NCBI GenBank assembly: GCA_020638635.1
Contig: JACKIE010000011.1
Span: 1 to 64,000, forward strand
Direction: 5' to 3'
Origin: Planctomycetota bacterium
GTDB taxonomy: Bacteria; Planctomycetota; UBA8742; UBA2392
DNA: 64,000 nt
Position 1 is the stretch's first letter. The number at the start of each line of letters is the position of its first letter. The notes under the pieces were generated by a model. The model made no database searches and had not been told where the DNA came from. It saw nothing but the letters and a program-made list of their open reading frames with translations. Below, in pieces: positions 19,741 to 28,708 of the stretch. Made by a program: the position numbers and the translations under genes.

Positions 19741-21375
19741 ATGGACTTCCTGGCAGCGGCTTTCGATCCGCAGAACCTGAAGCATCACCTCAGCGTGATC
19801 ACCTTCCTGCCGTTGGTGGGCGCCCTGTTCGTCACGTTCATCAACGGCAAGCGTGCCCGCGAAATCAAGGCCACCGCCATCTTCTTCAGCCTGATCACCT
19901 TCGTGGCCAGCCTGCCCATCCTGTTCGAGTTCAAGCAGGGCGCCAACTTCCAGATGGTGGAAAGCGTCGCCTGGATTCCGGCCTTCAACATCCGCTACGC
20001 CATGGGCGTGGACGGCATCAGCCTGTTCCTGGTGCTGCTCACCACGCTGCTGGGCCCGATCGTGATGCTGAGCTGCAGCACCAACATCCACAAGCGCGTG
20101 AAGGAATTCTTCATCGCCATGCTGGTGCTGGAAACCGGCGTGATCGGCAGCTTCTGCGCGCTCGACCTGTTCCTGTTCTATGTCTTCTTCGAGCTGATGC
20201 TGATCCCCATGTACCTGCTGATCGGCGTCTGGGGCAGTGATCCCGAGGGGCGCAGGGCCGCGGCGATCAAGTTCTTCGTCTACACCCTGGTCGGCTCATT
20301 GCTGATGTTCCTGGCCGTGCTGTACATCGCCAACCTGGCCGGCACCTTCGACATCCGCGAGCTTACGGCCATCCTGCCGGCCAAGGCCGCCAGCGGTGAG
20401 TTCAGCAAGGCCGCGCAGTACGTGTGCTTCCTGGCCTTCATGCTCAGCTTCGCGGTGAAGACGCCGCTGTTCCCGTTCCATACCTGGCTGCCCGACGCGC
20501 ACACGGAAGCGCCCACCGGCGGCTCCGTGGTGCTGGCGGGCGTGCTGCTGAAGCTGGGCACCTACGGCATGCTGCGCTTTGCGATCCCGCTGTTTCCTGA
20601 GCCCGCGTTTGCGCTGGGCCCCGCGATCTGCGTGCTGGCGGTGATCGGCGTGATCTACGGCTCGATGATGGCCATCGCCCAGCTGATCTCGAACGGCGAC
20701 TGGAAGCGCATGGTGGCCTACAGCTCGGTCGGCCACATGGGGTTCATCGTGCTGGGCATCTTCAGCTTCAATCTGATCGCCACCCAGGGCGCCCTGATCC
20801 AGAGCATCAACCACGGCCTTTCCACCGGCCTGCTGTTCCTGCTGATCGGCATCGTGTACGAGCGCCGCCACACCCGGCTGTTCGATGAGTACGGCGGCAT
20901 CGCCAAGGTGATGCCCAAGTTCGCCATCCTGTTCATGATAGCGACGCTGGCCAGCGTGGGCCTGCCGGGCACCAACGGCTTCGTGGGCGAGTTCCTGATC
21001 CTGATCGGCACCTTTGGCGGAGACCTCAACGGCCTGAACGACGGCTGGAGCTGGAACTTCCACTCCACCATGGCCGTGCTGGCGGCCACGGGCGTAGTGC
21101 TGGGTGCGGTGTACATGCTCTGGAGCTACCAGCGCGTGTTCTTCGGCAAGATCACCAAGGCCGAGAACATGAGCCTGAAGGACGTCACCACCACCGAGCT
21201 GACCTTTGCGGCGCCGATCATCGCGCTGATCTTCCTGCTGGGCGTGGCGCCGGGCTGGTTCCTGAGCCGCACCGAAGACGCCGTGCGCAACAACCTGGAG
21301 CAGTCGGTGAAGGCCGCCGAGAACATCCAGGCCCAGAACGCCAAACGCGCCGAAGCCAGCCAGGCCGGCAAGTAG
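19741..21375 (+). CDS. nuoM: NADH-quinone oxidoreductase chain M (proton-pumping antiporter-like subunit), orphan
   Basis: 544-residue polytopic protein. NuoM signatures include IRYAMGVDGISLFLVLLTT, the membrane Glu in YVFFELMLIPMYLLIG, KTPLFPFHTWLPDAHTEAP, and the Lys in NGDWKRMVAYSSVGHMGF. Start ATG at 19741 is preferred to an upstream in-frame ATG that would add 37 poorly hydrophobic residues. No other nuo gene is adjacent, unusual since nuoM normally lies between nuoL and nuoN. It could serve complex I encoded elsewhere or another MRP-type complex. The C-terminus is Ala/Glu/Gln-rich. Confidence 0.9.
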   Translation: MDFLAAAFDPQNLKHHLSVITFLPLVGALFVTFINGKRAREIKATAIFFSLITFVASLPILFEFKQGANFQMVESVAWIPAFNIRYAMGVDGISLFLVLLTTLLGPIVMLSCSTNIHKRVKEFFIAMLVLETGVIGSFCALDLFLFYVFFELMLIPMYLLIGVWGSDPEGRRAAAIKFFVYTLVGSLLMFLAVLYIANLAGTFDIRELTAILPAKAASGEFSKAAQYVCFLAFMLSFAVKTPLFPFHTWLPDAHTEAPTGGSVVLAGVLLKLGTYGMLRFAIPLFPEPAFALGPAICVLAVIGVIYGSMMAIAQLISNGDWKRMVAYSSVGHMGFIVLGIFSFNLIATQGALIQSINHGLSTGLLFLLIGIVYERRHTRLFDEYGGIAKVMPKFAILFMIATLASVGLPGTNGFVGEFLILIGTFGGDLNGLNDGWSWNFHSTMAVLAATGVVLGAVYMLWSYQRVFFGKITKAENMSLKDVTTTELTFAAPIIALIFLLGVAPGWFLSRTEDAVRNNLEQSVKAAENIQAQNAKRAEASQAGK

Positions 21376-21396
21376 GGCGCAAGCTCCACGGCACGG

Positions 21397-21513
21397 CTAC
21401 ACGAACCACCAGAACAGCGCGCCGCCGATGCTCATGGCCAGGCAGGCCAGGCCTACCACGCTGAATTCCAGGCAACCCTTCAGCTTGTCACCTTGTTCCC
21501 GCGCGTCACCCAC
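21397..21513 (-). CDS. Putative small single-pass membrane protein
   Basis: 38 codons from GTG at 21513: a short charged N-terminus (VGDAREQGDKLKG) then one hydrophobic segment (CLEFSVVGLACLAMSIGG ALFWWFV) running to the stop. Its GTG overlaps the 3' end of the small upstream ORF by 8 bp, suggesting coupling. No family is recognised; the call rests on the membrane-helix composition and overlap, so confidence is low. Confidence 0.35.
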   Translation of the reverse strand: MGDAREQGDKLKGCLEFSVVGLACLAMSIGGALFWWFV

Positions 21514-21643
21514 TGAATAGCCCCTCCAGGATCAGCAAGAACACCAAACCAACCCCCTCGTTCACGGCCGCATCTCCTGCGGCACTGGCGAGTTCCGACA
21601 CAACATCTTTGCTACCAGGCACTTGCGTATTTTCGTCGTCCAT
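21506..21643 (-). CDS. Putative small protein with hydrophobic C-terminus
   Basis: 45 codons from ATG at 21643: acidic N-terminus (MDDENTQVPGSKDVVSEL), then Ala-rich and hydrophobic sequence ending LVFLLILEGLFSG. It overlaps the start of a second small membrane ORF. It faces the plus-strand gene at 21770, so 21644-21769 could be a divergent promoter region. No homology is recognised; it may be non-coding. Confidence 0.35.
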   Translation of the reverse strand: MDDENTQVPGSKDVVSELASAAGDAAVNEGVGLVFLLILEGLFSG

Positions 21644-21769
21644 TGTCGCCCCGATTCCTTTCACTCCCCCAGCATCCCTTGCCGCAGGCATCCTGGCGAT
21701 TACAACCGGGGCGGCCGATTCGAACGGCCGGGGCTGGAATCGCCCGCCGATCCGGGCATCATCGGCCCC

Positions 21770-22285
21770 ATGAAGGGCTCCCGCCTGATCCATGCCTTCA
21801 CCGACCTGTGCCTTGGCGTGCTGGTGGGCACGGCCGTGGGCACCAGCGTGGCCGCCAGCGTGATTTTCGGCGTCTCGCGCGAGCAAGGCTTCCCCAAGCA
21901 CATCGCCAACACCCTGGCCGGCACCATCTTCGACCGGCTGGGCTGGCCGATGCTGGTGACGGCCCTGGTGGCGACCGTGGGCTGCCTGTACGCGGCCCGG
22001 GCGGGGCGGGCCTTCAAGATCATGGCTGCGGCTTCGCTGCTGATGCTGGCCTGCGCCGGCCTGACCCAGTTCTGGTTCGCGCCCCGCATGGCCGAATTGC
22101 GCGAAAACAGCACCTGGGTGAACGGCGAGCTGGCCGACGAGGCCGAGCGCGCCGAGTTCCGGCGCAGCCACGGCTACAGCATGGCGGTAAGCGGTTTGGC
22201 GACCCTGATCGCGGCCGGGTTGATTGTGGGCCGTCGGTTGGCGGGTGACGGTGACGCAAGGAAGACGAAATCGGGCTTGAAATAG
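21770..22285 (+). CDS. Small polytopic membrane protein, DUF4149-like
   Basis: 171 residues with four predicted helices (LCLGVLVGTAVGTSVAASVI, WPMLVTALVATVGCLYAA, IMAAASLLMLACAGLTQFW, MAVSGLATLIAAGLIVG). The FW.APRM.......(D/E)......FRR.HG.SM pattern between helices 3 and 4 fits DUF4149/TMEM205-type proteins. Start ATG at 21770. Function unknown. Confidence 0.65.
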   Translation: MKGSRLIHAFTDLCLGVLVGTAVGTSVAASVIFGVSREQGFPKHIANTLAGTIFDRLGWPMLVTALVATVGCLYAARAGRAFKIMAAASLLMLACAGLTQFWFAPRMAELRENSTWVNGELADEAERAEFRRSHGYSMAVSGLATLIAAGLIVGRRLAGDGDARKTKSGLK

Positions 22286-22378
22286 GTTTTGGGCAGGTTA
22301 TCGTCAATTGTCCCCCGCCAGACATTACCCCTAGCAGATTGACCCCTGGGTCAGACCCTTGGATTGATGGGGAGTATC

Positions 22379-22591
22379 ATGCGTAAGTCTGTTGCAGTGC
22401 TGCTGCTGGTGTTTGTGGGCTCGATGCTGAGCGGCTGCTTCTCGTTCGTGGACTGGACCCACAACCTGAATCACCTTCGTGCGTGGAATGAAGACCTGGA
22501 CAACATGCACCGCACGATGGACCGGTTCTTCTTCAACTACGACTACGATGACCCCAGCCGGGACATCGAGTACGAAGGCCCGAACACCTAG
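22379..22591 (+). CDS. Small lipoprotein of unknown function
   Basis: 70 residues: basic N-terminus, hydrophobic core and lipobox SMLSGC, then a short acidic, aromatic mature region (FFFNYDYDDPSRDIEYEGP). ATG at 22379 has GGGGAG a few bases upstream. Followed by a strong intrinsic terminator at 22614. The sequence upstream contains the small palindrome TGACCCCTGGGTCA (22340-22353). No family recognised. Confidence 0.7.
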   Translation: MRKSVAVLLLVFVGSMLSGCFSFVDWTHNLNHLRAWNEDLDNMHRTMDRFFFNYDYDDPSRDIEYEGPNT

Positions 22592-22613
22592 GCAGGTGAT
22601 CGCCACCATTCCC

Positions 22614-22650
22614 GCGCAGCGCCCCCCACGGGCGCTGCGCGTTTCTTTTT
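22614..22650 (+). terminator. Rho-independent terminator
   Basis: Perfect 11-bp GC stem (gcgcagcgccc / gggcgctgcgc), 5-nt loop, followed by gtttcttttt. Located between the small lipoprotein gene and the permease gene, so it ends the lipoprotein transcript. Confidence 0.9.
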
Positions 22651-22711
22651 CCGCACAGACGCGGCCGGTTGCGCGGGACGCCCTGCAAGCGTCCCGCTAT
22701 CATCCCGGCCC

Positions 22712-24043
22712 ATGACGCAGCTCAAGCGCACGGTGGGTGTGGGTGGCGCAGTGCTGCTGGGCCTGGGCTCCATCGTCGGCACCGGCATCTTTGTCAGCCT
22801 GCCGATCGCCTACTCGACGGCGGGCGCTTTCGCCCTGCCGGCCGTGTTGGTCGCTGCCGGAGTCGCGATGTGCAACGGGCTCAGCTCTGCGCAGCTGGCG
22901 GCGGCGCACCCGGTCAGCGGCGGCACCTACGAATACGCCTATCGGCTGATGTCCGGGCGCGCGGGCTTTACCGCCGGCTGGATGTTCCTGGTCGCGAAAT
23001 CCGCCAGCGCCGCCACGGCGGCGCTCGGCTTTTCCACCTATCTGCTTCAGCCGTTTCACGAGGCCGACAACCGCTGGGCGGTGACGGGGCTTTCCCTGGG
23101 CGTGGTGGCGGCGCTAACGCTGCTGGTGTTGTCGGGTCTGCGCCGCAGCAACTGGCTGAACGCGCTGCTGGTGTGCGTCACGGTCGGCTCGCTGCTGTTG
23201 TTCGTGGGCGCCGGCCTGCCCCGGACTCTCAGCGCTCCGGGCGAGCCCTTCTTCAACGGCGGCGTCCCCGCCTTGCTGGAGTCCTGCGCCCTGCTGTTCG
23301 TCGCGTTTACGGGCTACGGGCGCATCGCCACCATGGGCGAAGAGATCACGAATCCTGGGCGCAACATACCTCGTGCCGTGATCGTCACGCTGGCGGTATC
23401 AGCCCTGTTGTACCTGTCGGTGGCCTTCGTGCTGGTTGCCTACCCGACGAAACCGTCGCAGGCCATTGAATGGTTGACGCTACAGCAGCAGGCCGAGGCG
23501 TTTGGTGTGGGCTGGATTCCGCGTGCAATCGGTGTCGGCGCCATGGTGGCCATGCTGGGCGTGCTGCTGAACCTGGTGCTGGGGCTGAGCCGCGTGTGGC
23601 TGGCCATGGGGCGGCGCGGCGACATGCCGCGCGTGCTGGCGCGCGTGAACGCCAGCGGCACCACGCCGGTGCCGGCCGTGATCCTGACCGGCCTGGTGAT
23701 CGCCGGGCTGGTGCTGATCGGCGACGTGAAAAAGACCTGGAGCTTCAGCGCGTTCACGGTGCTGGTGTACTACGCCTTCACCAACGCCAGCGCGCTGCTG
23801 CTGCCGCGCGAGCAGCGCCGCTACCCGGCCTGGATCGGCGTGGCGGGCCTGGCAAGCTGCCTGTTCCTGGCCTTCTGGGTCGAGTGGCAGGTCTGGGCCA
23901 TCGGCCTCGGGCTGATTGCGTTTGGACTGGTCTGGCACGCCGCTGCAGGATCACTCTTTCGTCGTGTGTCCGGAGAACAGCGAATTACCAATAACCAGTT
24001 ACCAATTTCCAATGAGGCTGCTGACTCGCAACACAAGGGTTAG
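22712..24043 (+). CDS. APC-family amino acid permease
   Basis: 443-residue transporter with about 12 helices. The first helix has the APC signature GLGSIVGTGIFVSLP, followed by STAGAFALPAVLVAAG; helix 6-like region ALLFVAFTGYGRIATMGEEITNPGRNIPRA is the conserved substrate/Glu motif. Probably takes up or exchanges amino acids; specificity cannot be read. The last ~20 residues (from ...SGEQ on) are encoded by a TTACCAATAACCA repeat half that runs through the stop region, so the native C-terminus was probably replaced or extended by repeat DNA. Confidence 0.9.
   Translation: MTQLKRTVGVGGAVLLGLGSIVGTGIFVSLPIAYSTAGAFALPAVLVAAGVAMCNGLSSAQLAAAHPVSGGTYEYAYRLMSGRAGFTAGWMFLVAKSASAATAALGFSTYLLQPFHEADNRWAVTGLSLGVVAALTLLVLSGLRRSNWLNALLVCVTVGSLLLFVGAGLPRTLSAPGEPFFNGGVPALLESCALLFVAFTGYGRIATMGEEITNPGRNIPRAVIVTLAVSALLYLSVAFVLVAYPTKPSQAIEWLTLQQQAEAFGVGWIPRAIGVGAMVAMLGVLLNLVLGLSRVWLAMGRRGDMPRVLARVNASGTTPVPAVILTGLVIAGLVLIGDVKKTWSFSAFTVLVYYAFTNASALLLPREQRRYPAWIGVAGLASCLFLAFWVEWQVWAIGLGLIAFGLVWHAAAGSLFRRVSGEQRITNNQLPISNEAADSQHKG
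23975..24014. repeat. TTACCAATAACCA repeat, half copy inside permease 3' end
   Basis: gaacagcgaattacca then heptads ataacca/gttacca/atttcca, the same left arm as the intergenic palindromes but without the right arm. It lies in frame within the coding sequence of the permease C-terminus, encoding residues ...QRITNNQLPISNE. Confidence 0.75.
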
Positions 24044-24061
24044 CTGACAGCAAAGACAAGC

Positions 24062-24220
24062 TCACGCGAAGGCGCCAAGGCGCGGAGAACTGCCTGCCCG
24101 CGTTTCGCCCTCCTTTGCGCCTTCGCGCCCCCGCGTGGCCAACCGCCTTTGCCTCTTTTGGCAAGCCGCCGCACAGGACAGACTTCGCGGTCCTTTGCGG
24201 TTCTTCGCGGTTTCATCCGG
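24062..24220. repeat. Composite short-period palindromic repeat
   Basis: Starts with octads cgcgaagg/cgccaagg/cgcggaga and continues with the inverse tttgcgccttcgcgcccccgcgtggcc; a second element tcgcggtcctttgcggttcttcgcgg follows at 24184-24210. The region fills most of the gap between the permease and the CCA-adding enzyme. Similar units occur at 39.8-40.2 kb. Confidence 0.6.
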
Positions 24221-24280
24221 GAATTCGCTGCTTCCTTCCCCACTGCAACTCTCGTGCGTCATCCCTAGACTGGAGGCTGC

Positions 24281-25627
24281 ATGATCGAGCTGCCCAACAT
24301 CCCGGCCGTGGCCTTGGCGAAACGCGTGGTGCGCACCCTGCGCGCCGCCGGCCATGAGGCTTTGCTGGCGGGCGGCTGCGTGCGCGACCTGGCGCTCAAG
24401 CGCGAGCCCAAGGACTACGACGTCGCCACCAGCGCCACGCCCGACCAGGTCGAGGCCCTGTTCCCGCGCACCGTCGCGGTCGGCAAGGCCTTCGGCGTGA
24501 TCAAGGTGCTGGACGAAACCATCGAGGGCCTCGACGTCGAGGTCGCCACCTTCCGCTTTGACGGTCCCTACCTCGACGGCCGTCACCCCAGCTCCGTGCG
24601 CTTCACCGGCGCGGCCGAAGACGCCGCGCGCCGCGACTTCACCATCAACGCGCTGTTTCTCGACCCGGAGAGCGGCGAGGTGCACGATTACGTCGGCGGT
24701 CTCAAGGATCTCGACGCCCGCGTGATCCGCGCCGTGGGCGACCCGCGCGTGCGCTTCAAAGAAGACAAGCTGCGCCTGCTGCGCGCGGTGCGCTTTGCCG
24801 CCGGCCTGAACTTCGACATTGACGACGCAACGTTGCAGGCCGTGGGCGACATGAGCGCCGAGATCAAGGTAGTCAGCGCCGAGCGCATCCAGGCCGAGTT
24901 GAGCCGCCTGCTGACCACGCGCGGCCAGAGCCGCGGCTTCAAGCTGATGCTCGAAACCGGGCTGCTGGACGCGATTTTGCCCGAGATCAGCGCCATGGTG
25001 GGCGTGCAACAGCCGCCGGAGTTCCACCCCGAGGGCGACGTGTGGGTGCACACCATGCTGGCGCTGGACTTGATGCCGCACCCGGTCAGCCTCACGCTGG
25101 CGCTGGGCGTGCTGCTGCATGACGTGGGCAAGCCGCCGACCTTCGACGACTCGACGGACCGCATCCGCTTCAACGGCCACGACAAGCTGGGCGCGGAGAT
25201 GGCGGGCGAGATTTTACGTCGCCTGAAATTCCCGACCGAGGTGATCACCCGCGTGCAGTCGCTGGTGGAGGATCACCTGCGCTTCATCAACGTGCCGAAG
25301 ATGAAGACCGCCACGCTCAAGCGTTTTGTGCGCAAGCTGCATTTTGACGAAGACCTTGAGCTGCACCGCATCGACTGCCTGGCCGGCCCCGGCACGCTGG
25401 AGACTTACACGTACGTGCTGGCCAAGCTGCACGAGTTCGAGCGCGAGCCCGAGAAGCTGAAGCCGAAGCTGCCCATCGACGGCAACGACCTGAAAGCGCT
25501 GGGGCTGCCGCCCGGCCCGCGTTACAAAGAGCTGCTCACGGCCGTGGAGGACGAAATCCTCGAAGGCCGCCTCGAAACGCGGGAGCAGGCGCTGGAGTTC
25601 GTAAAGCAGCAAGCCGGTTTGTCTTGA
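24281..25627 (+). CDS. CCA-adding tRNA nucleotidyltransferase / poly(A) polymerase family with HD domain
   Basis: 448 residues. Class II nucleotidyltransferase head: GGCVRD near residue 30, DYDVAT metal-binding pair, RRDFTINAL and the RNA-binding stretch ED..RLLRAVRFA. The C-terminal half has an HD phosphohydrolase motif (LLHDVGKPP, then H in FNGHDKLGAEM). Matures or repairs tRNA 3' CCA ends, or is a poly(A) polymerase; the two cannot be separated by motif here. Stand-alone gene after a repeat-rich spacer. Confidence 0.92.
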   Translation: MIELPNIPAVALAKRVVRTLRAAGHEALLAGGCVRDLALKREPKDYDVATSATPDQVEALFPRTVAVGKAFGVIKVLDETIEGLDVEVATFRFDGPYLDGRHPSSVRFTGAAEDAARRDFTINALFLDPESGEVHDYVGGLKDLDARVIRAVGDPRVRFKEDKLRLLRAVRFAAGLNFDIDDATLQAVGDMSAEIKVVSAERIQAELSRLLTTRGQSRGFKLMLETGLLDAILPEISAMVGVQQPPEFHPEGDVWVHTMLALDLMPHPVSLTLALGVLLHDVGKPPTFDDSTDRIRFNGHDKLGAEMAGEILRRLKFPTEVITRVQSLVEDHLRFINVPKMKTATLKRFVRKLHFDEDLELHRIDCLAGPGTLETYTYVLAKLHEFEREPEKLKPKLPIDGNDLKALGLPPGPRYKELLTAVEDEILEGRLETREQALEFVKQQAGLS

Positions 25628-25857
25628 GCGGACGAAGCAGAGTCTTGTGTACGGCTGTCTGACGACGTGTCGGTGGAGTCGAGAACGCCGGGCGGGCAGG
25701 CATGACTTGCCAATCCTCGCTTGCATGACTGTGTAACTCGGCGTATTGCAATGAAATGCCCTTGAGAGAAATAAATAGCATAAATCTTGACTGCGTATTG
25801 TGAACCAAAGAAGCTTTCAGGCTGTGCAGGTTGTCCCCTTCCCCGAGGAGAACCGAA

Positions 25858-28116
25858 ATGGCCCGTTCACCACTCAGCGTTGTACTTGCGCTGATCCCTC
25901 CGGCCGCCGTGTTGTGCCTGCCTTTGGCGCTGTTGACGGTCCACGCCGATGACCCGCCGGGGCCCGGCCCGGTTGATCAACCTGCTCGACCGCGGAACTC
26001 CGCGGACGACAAGGCCGCAAGAAAGGCGCGCGGCCGCCCCGAACGACAAGCGCTGGCGACCGTTGCCGTGAAACTGTCGGATGGCGTTGATGCCACCGCC
26101 GTTGCGCGGCGACACGGCGCGACGGTTGATTTTCAACTTGCGTCCCTGCCCGGCTGGTACCAGCTCCGATTTGCTGACGCTCCAGCCGCTGAAAGTGCTC
26201 TGCCGGCGCTGGTTGCCGACGCGGACGTCATCCAGGCGCGGCAGCAGTACCAGAGCCGCGCCGCGCGCAAGACCAACGACACCTACTACAGCCAGCAATG
26301 GCACCTGGAGAATACCGGCCAGTCGGGCGGCACGGCGGGCAAGGACGTCAAACCCGCCGGAGCCTGGGCTGCAAACTACACCGGCAGCGGCGTGATGGTT
26401 TCCATCGTGGATGACGGTGTGGAAACCGCGCACCCGGACCTCGCCGCCGGTTACAACCCAGCCTATGCCTACGACTACGTGGACAACGACGCCAACCCGA
26501 ATCCCGTGCTTGCCAACGACACGCACGGGACGGCCGTTGGCGGCCTGGCAATCGCGCGCGGGGAAAACAGCCTGGGCGTGGCGGGAGTGGCATACAACGC
26601 GAACTGGACCGCCGTCCGGCTGCTGGGAACCGGAATTTCGGACTCGACCGAAGCGTCGGCGCTCGGCCATGCCCTGGCCAACGTGGACGTCTACAATAAC
26701 AGCTGGGGCGCGCCGGACACCGGAGACTACGAGGAAATCGGCCCCCTCGCCAAGGCCGCCATTGAGAACGGAGTAGCAACGGGGCGCGGCGGAAAAGGCG
26801 CGATTTACGTCTGGGCGGGCGGCAACGGCGACGCGTGGGGCGATGATTCGAACCTCGACGGCTACGCCGCAATGCCCGAAACCATCGCGACGGCCGCCAT
26901 CAACGACAACTTCAACGGCAGCTCTTACTCGGAGGCCGGCGCGAACATATTGGTGACGGCGCCGGGCGGCGAGTCCGACATGTTTACCTCCGACATCACC
27001 GGCGCCGGCGGCTACAACGACGGCACGGTGTTTGCCGACTCGAACTACACCAACGACTTCGACGGCACTTCGGCGGCTACCCCGGTGGTTACGGGCGTGG
27101 TGGCGCTGATGCTGCAGGCCAACCCGAACCTCACATGGCGCGACGTGCAGCACATCCTGGTGAACACGTCCGACCACTCCACCATCTCCGGCACCAGCTC
27201 GACCAACGCAGCCGGTTTCCAGGTGTCCGACCGCTGGGGCTTCGGCGTGGTCCGCGCTGACCGCGCGGCATCTCTTGCGTCAGCGTGGTCGAACGTGCCC
27301 GCGCGCCAGACACTGAACTCGCCCGTGGACAGCCCCAACACGCCGATCCCCGACGCCAGCGCGCTCGGGGTCATCCGCAGCATTTCGGTGCCCAGCAACC
27401 TGTACATCGAGCACGTGGTGGTGGAATTCACCACCAATCACACCTACTGGGGCGATCTGCGCATCACGCTGACCGCGCCCAGCTCGACTGTCAGCAGGCT
27501 GGCCGTGGCTTCCGGCGGCTGGGGGCCTGCAAGTTCAAGCACGTGGCGATTCCTCAGCACACGCCACTGGGGCGAACAGGCCCAGGGCAACTGGACGCTG
27601 CGCGTCGTGGACGAGGTTGCCGTGGACATCGGCGATCTCCAGTCCTGGCGCATCTACTTCTACGGCACCGCAACGCCGCCGAATCAGCCGGCCAGCATCG
27701 CAAACACCAGCCTCAGCGACGGCACCACCGGCCTGGGATACAACCACGCGTTCCAATACAACAGCACATCAACCCAGGTGGTCTGGAGCCTCTCCGGCTC
27801 CGTCCCCCCGGGGCTCTCCATCAACACCGCCAACGGTGTATTGAGCGGGACTCCCTCCCTGGCGGGAACTTTCAACTTCACCGTGACCGGCACCGGATCC
27901 GTGCCGCCATCCACCGCAAGCGCTAACGTCACCCTCAACGTCATCCAGGGCACTGCCCCTCCACCCGGCGGCGGATTGAACGGTGGCGGCGGAGGAGGCG
28001 GCGGAGGGTGCAGCGCGGGCAACCCAGGCTTACCCACGGGTGCGGCACTCGCCTTGTTCGGCGCCGTGGCATGGCTGCGGCGCCGGCGCCGGCGGCCGGA
28101 AGGAAATTCAGCCTGA
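25858..28116 (+). CDS. Secreted subtilisin/kexin-like serine protease with P-domain and C-terminal sorting tail
   Basis: 752 residues: signal peptide, inhibitor-like propeptide (to about 130), peptidase S8 domain with Asp185 (SIVDDGVE), His223 (DTHGTAVGG), oxyanion Asn (AGGNGD) and Ser405 (FDGTSAATPVV). A proprotein-convertase P-domain follows (about 480-610), then a He_PIG/putative-Ig module (PPGLSINTANGVLSGTPSL). The end is a Gly run, a single Cys (GGGGCSAGNPG), one hydrophobic helix and a basic RRRRRR cluster, a tripartite surface-sorting signal like GlyGly/MYXO/Synerg-CTERM types. ATG at 25858 has GAGGAGA upstream and starts the signal; a TTG at 25831 is less likely. Probably an extracellular or surface-anchored protease. 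Confidence 0.92.
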   Translation: MARSPLSVVLALIPPAAVLCLPLALLTVHADDPPGPGPVDQPARPRNSADDKAARKARGRPERQALATVAVKLSDGVDATAVARRHGATVDFQLASLPGWYQLRFADAPAAESALPALVADADVIQARQQYQSRAARKTNDTYYSQQWHLENTGQSGGTAGKDVKPAGAWAANYTGSGVMVSIVDDGVETAHPDLAAGYNPAYAYDYVDNDANPNPVLANDTHGTAVGGLAIARGENSLGVAGVAYNANWTAVRLLGTGISDSTEASALGHALANVDVYNNSWGAPDTGDYEEIGPLAKAAIENGVATGRGGKGAIYVWAGGNGDAWGDDSNLDGYAAMPETIATAAINDNFNGSSYSEAGANILVTAPGGESDMFTSDITGAGGYNDGTVFADSNYTNDFDGTSAATPVVTGVVALMLQANPNLTWRDVQHILVNTSDHSTISGTSSTNAAGFQVSDRWGFGVVRADRAASLASAWSNVPARQTLNSPVDSPNTPIPDASALGVIRSISVPSNLYIEHVVVEFTTNHTYWGDLRITLTAPSSTVSRLAVASGGWGPASSSTWRFLSTRHWGEQAQGNWTLRVVDEVAVDIGDLQSWRIYFYGTATPPNQPASIANTSLSDGTTGLGYNHAFQYNSTSTQVVWSLSGSVPPGLSINTANGVLSGTPSLAGTFNFTVTGTGSVPPSTASANVTLNVIQGTAPPPGGGLNGGGGGGGGGCSAGNPGLPTGAALALFGAVAWLRRRRRRPEGNSA

Positions 28117-28150
28117 GGTCAGATGTCCACCGCAAGCCGGCGGGGTTGCA

Positions 28151-28190
28151 GTTTTTCTTCGTGGTCCTTGGTGGTCCTTCGTGGTTAAAA
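28151..28190. repeat. ttcgtggtcc short-period repeat
   Basis: Decad-periodic run ttcgtggtcc/ttggtggtcc/ttcgtggtta, the reverse of the cacgaagggccaccaagg type seen at 40.97 kb. A single arm here, between the protease and the second DinB-like gene. Confidence 0.55.
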
Positions 28191-28210
28191 CCATTAGCAG
28201 GAGGCCGCAC

Positions 28211-28678
28211 ATGGACCGTGAACGGTTGATCAACACCATCAAGCTGACCAAGCTGTTTTTCGACAAGTCCACCAGCAAGCTGGAAGAGGCCGACAGCGGC
28301 TTCGCGCCCAAGCCCGGCATGTACACGGTTGCGCACCAGGTGGCCCACGTGGCCCAGACCATCGACTGGTTCCTGCAGGGCGCCTTCAGCGCATCCGGCA
28401 TGGACATGGACTTCGCCAAACACCACCAGCACATCACGGCCTGCAACAGCCTGACCCAGGCGCGCGCCTGGCACGAGAAGGCAAGCAACGAGCTGCTGCA
28501 GAAGCTGGCCGAGCTGCCGGAAGAGGAATGGAGCAAGCCGATCGCCGGCCCCATCATGGGCGGCTTCCCGCGCACCAGCATCGTCGGCGGCATCGAGGAA
28601 CACACCAGCCACCACCGCGGCGCGCTCGCCGTTTACCAGCGCCTGCTCGACAAAGTGCCCGAGATGCCCTACGCGTAG
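28211..28678 (+). CDS. DinB-family protein
   Basis: 155 residues of the DinB four-helix fold. Metal-ligand His candidates are in TVAHQVAHVAQTIDW (about residue 45) and the C-terminal EEHTSHHRGALAVY, giving the usual HX..HXXXH set. AGGAGG at 28198-28203 fixes ATG at 28211. Related in fold, not closely in sequence, to the DinB protein at 19041. Substrate unknown. Confidence 0.85.
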   Translation: MDRERLINTIKLTKLFFDKSTSKLEEADSGFAPKPGMYTVAHQVAHVAQTIDWFLQGAFSASGMDMDFAKHHQHITACNSLTQARAWHEKASNELLQKLAELPEEEWSKPIAGPIMGGFPRTSIVGGIEEHTSHHRGALAVYQRLLDKVPEMPYA

Positions 28679-28708
28679 GGGGCGCTTGCCGGTTGTGGTT
28701 TGCGGGTT

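Noticed and set aside
22340..22353. Operator palindrome TGACCCCTGGGTCA
   Set aside because: Single copy upstream of a small lipoprotein, could be a REP fragment; not enough support.
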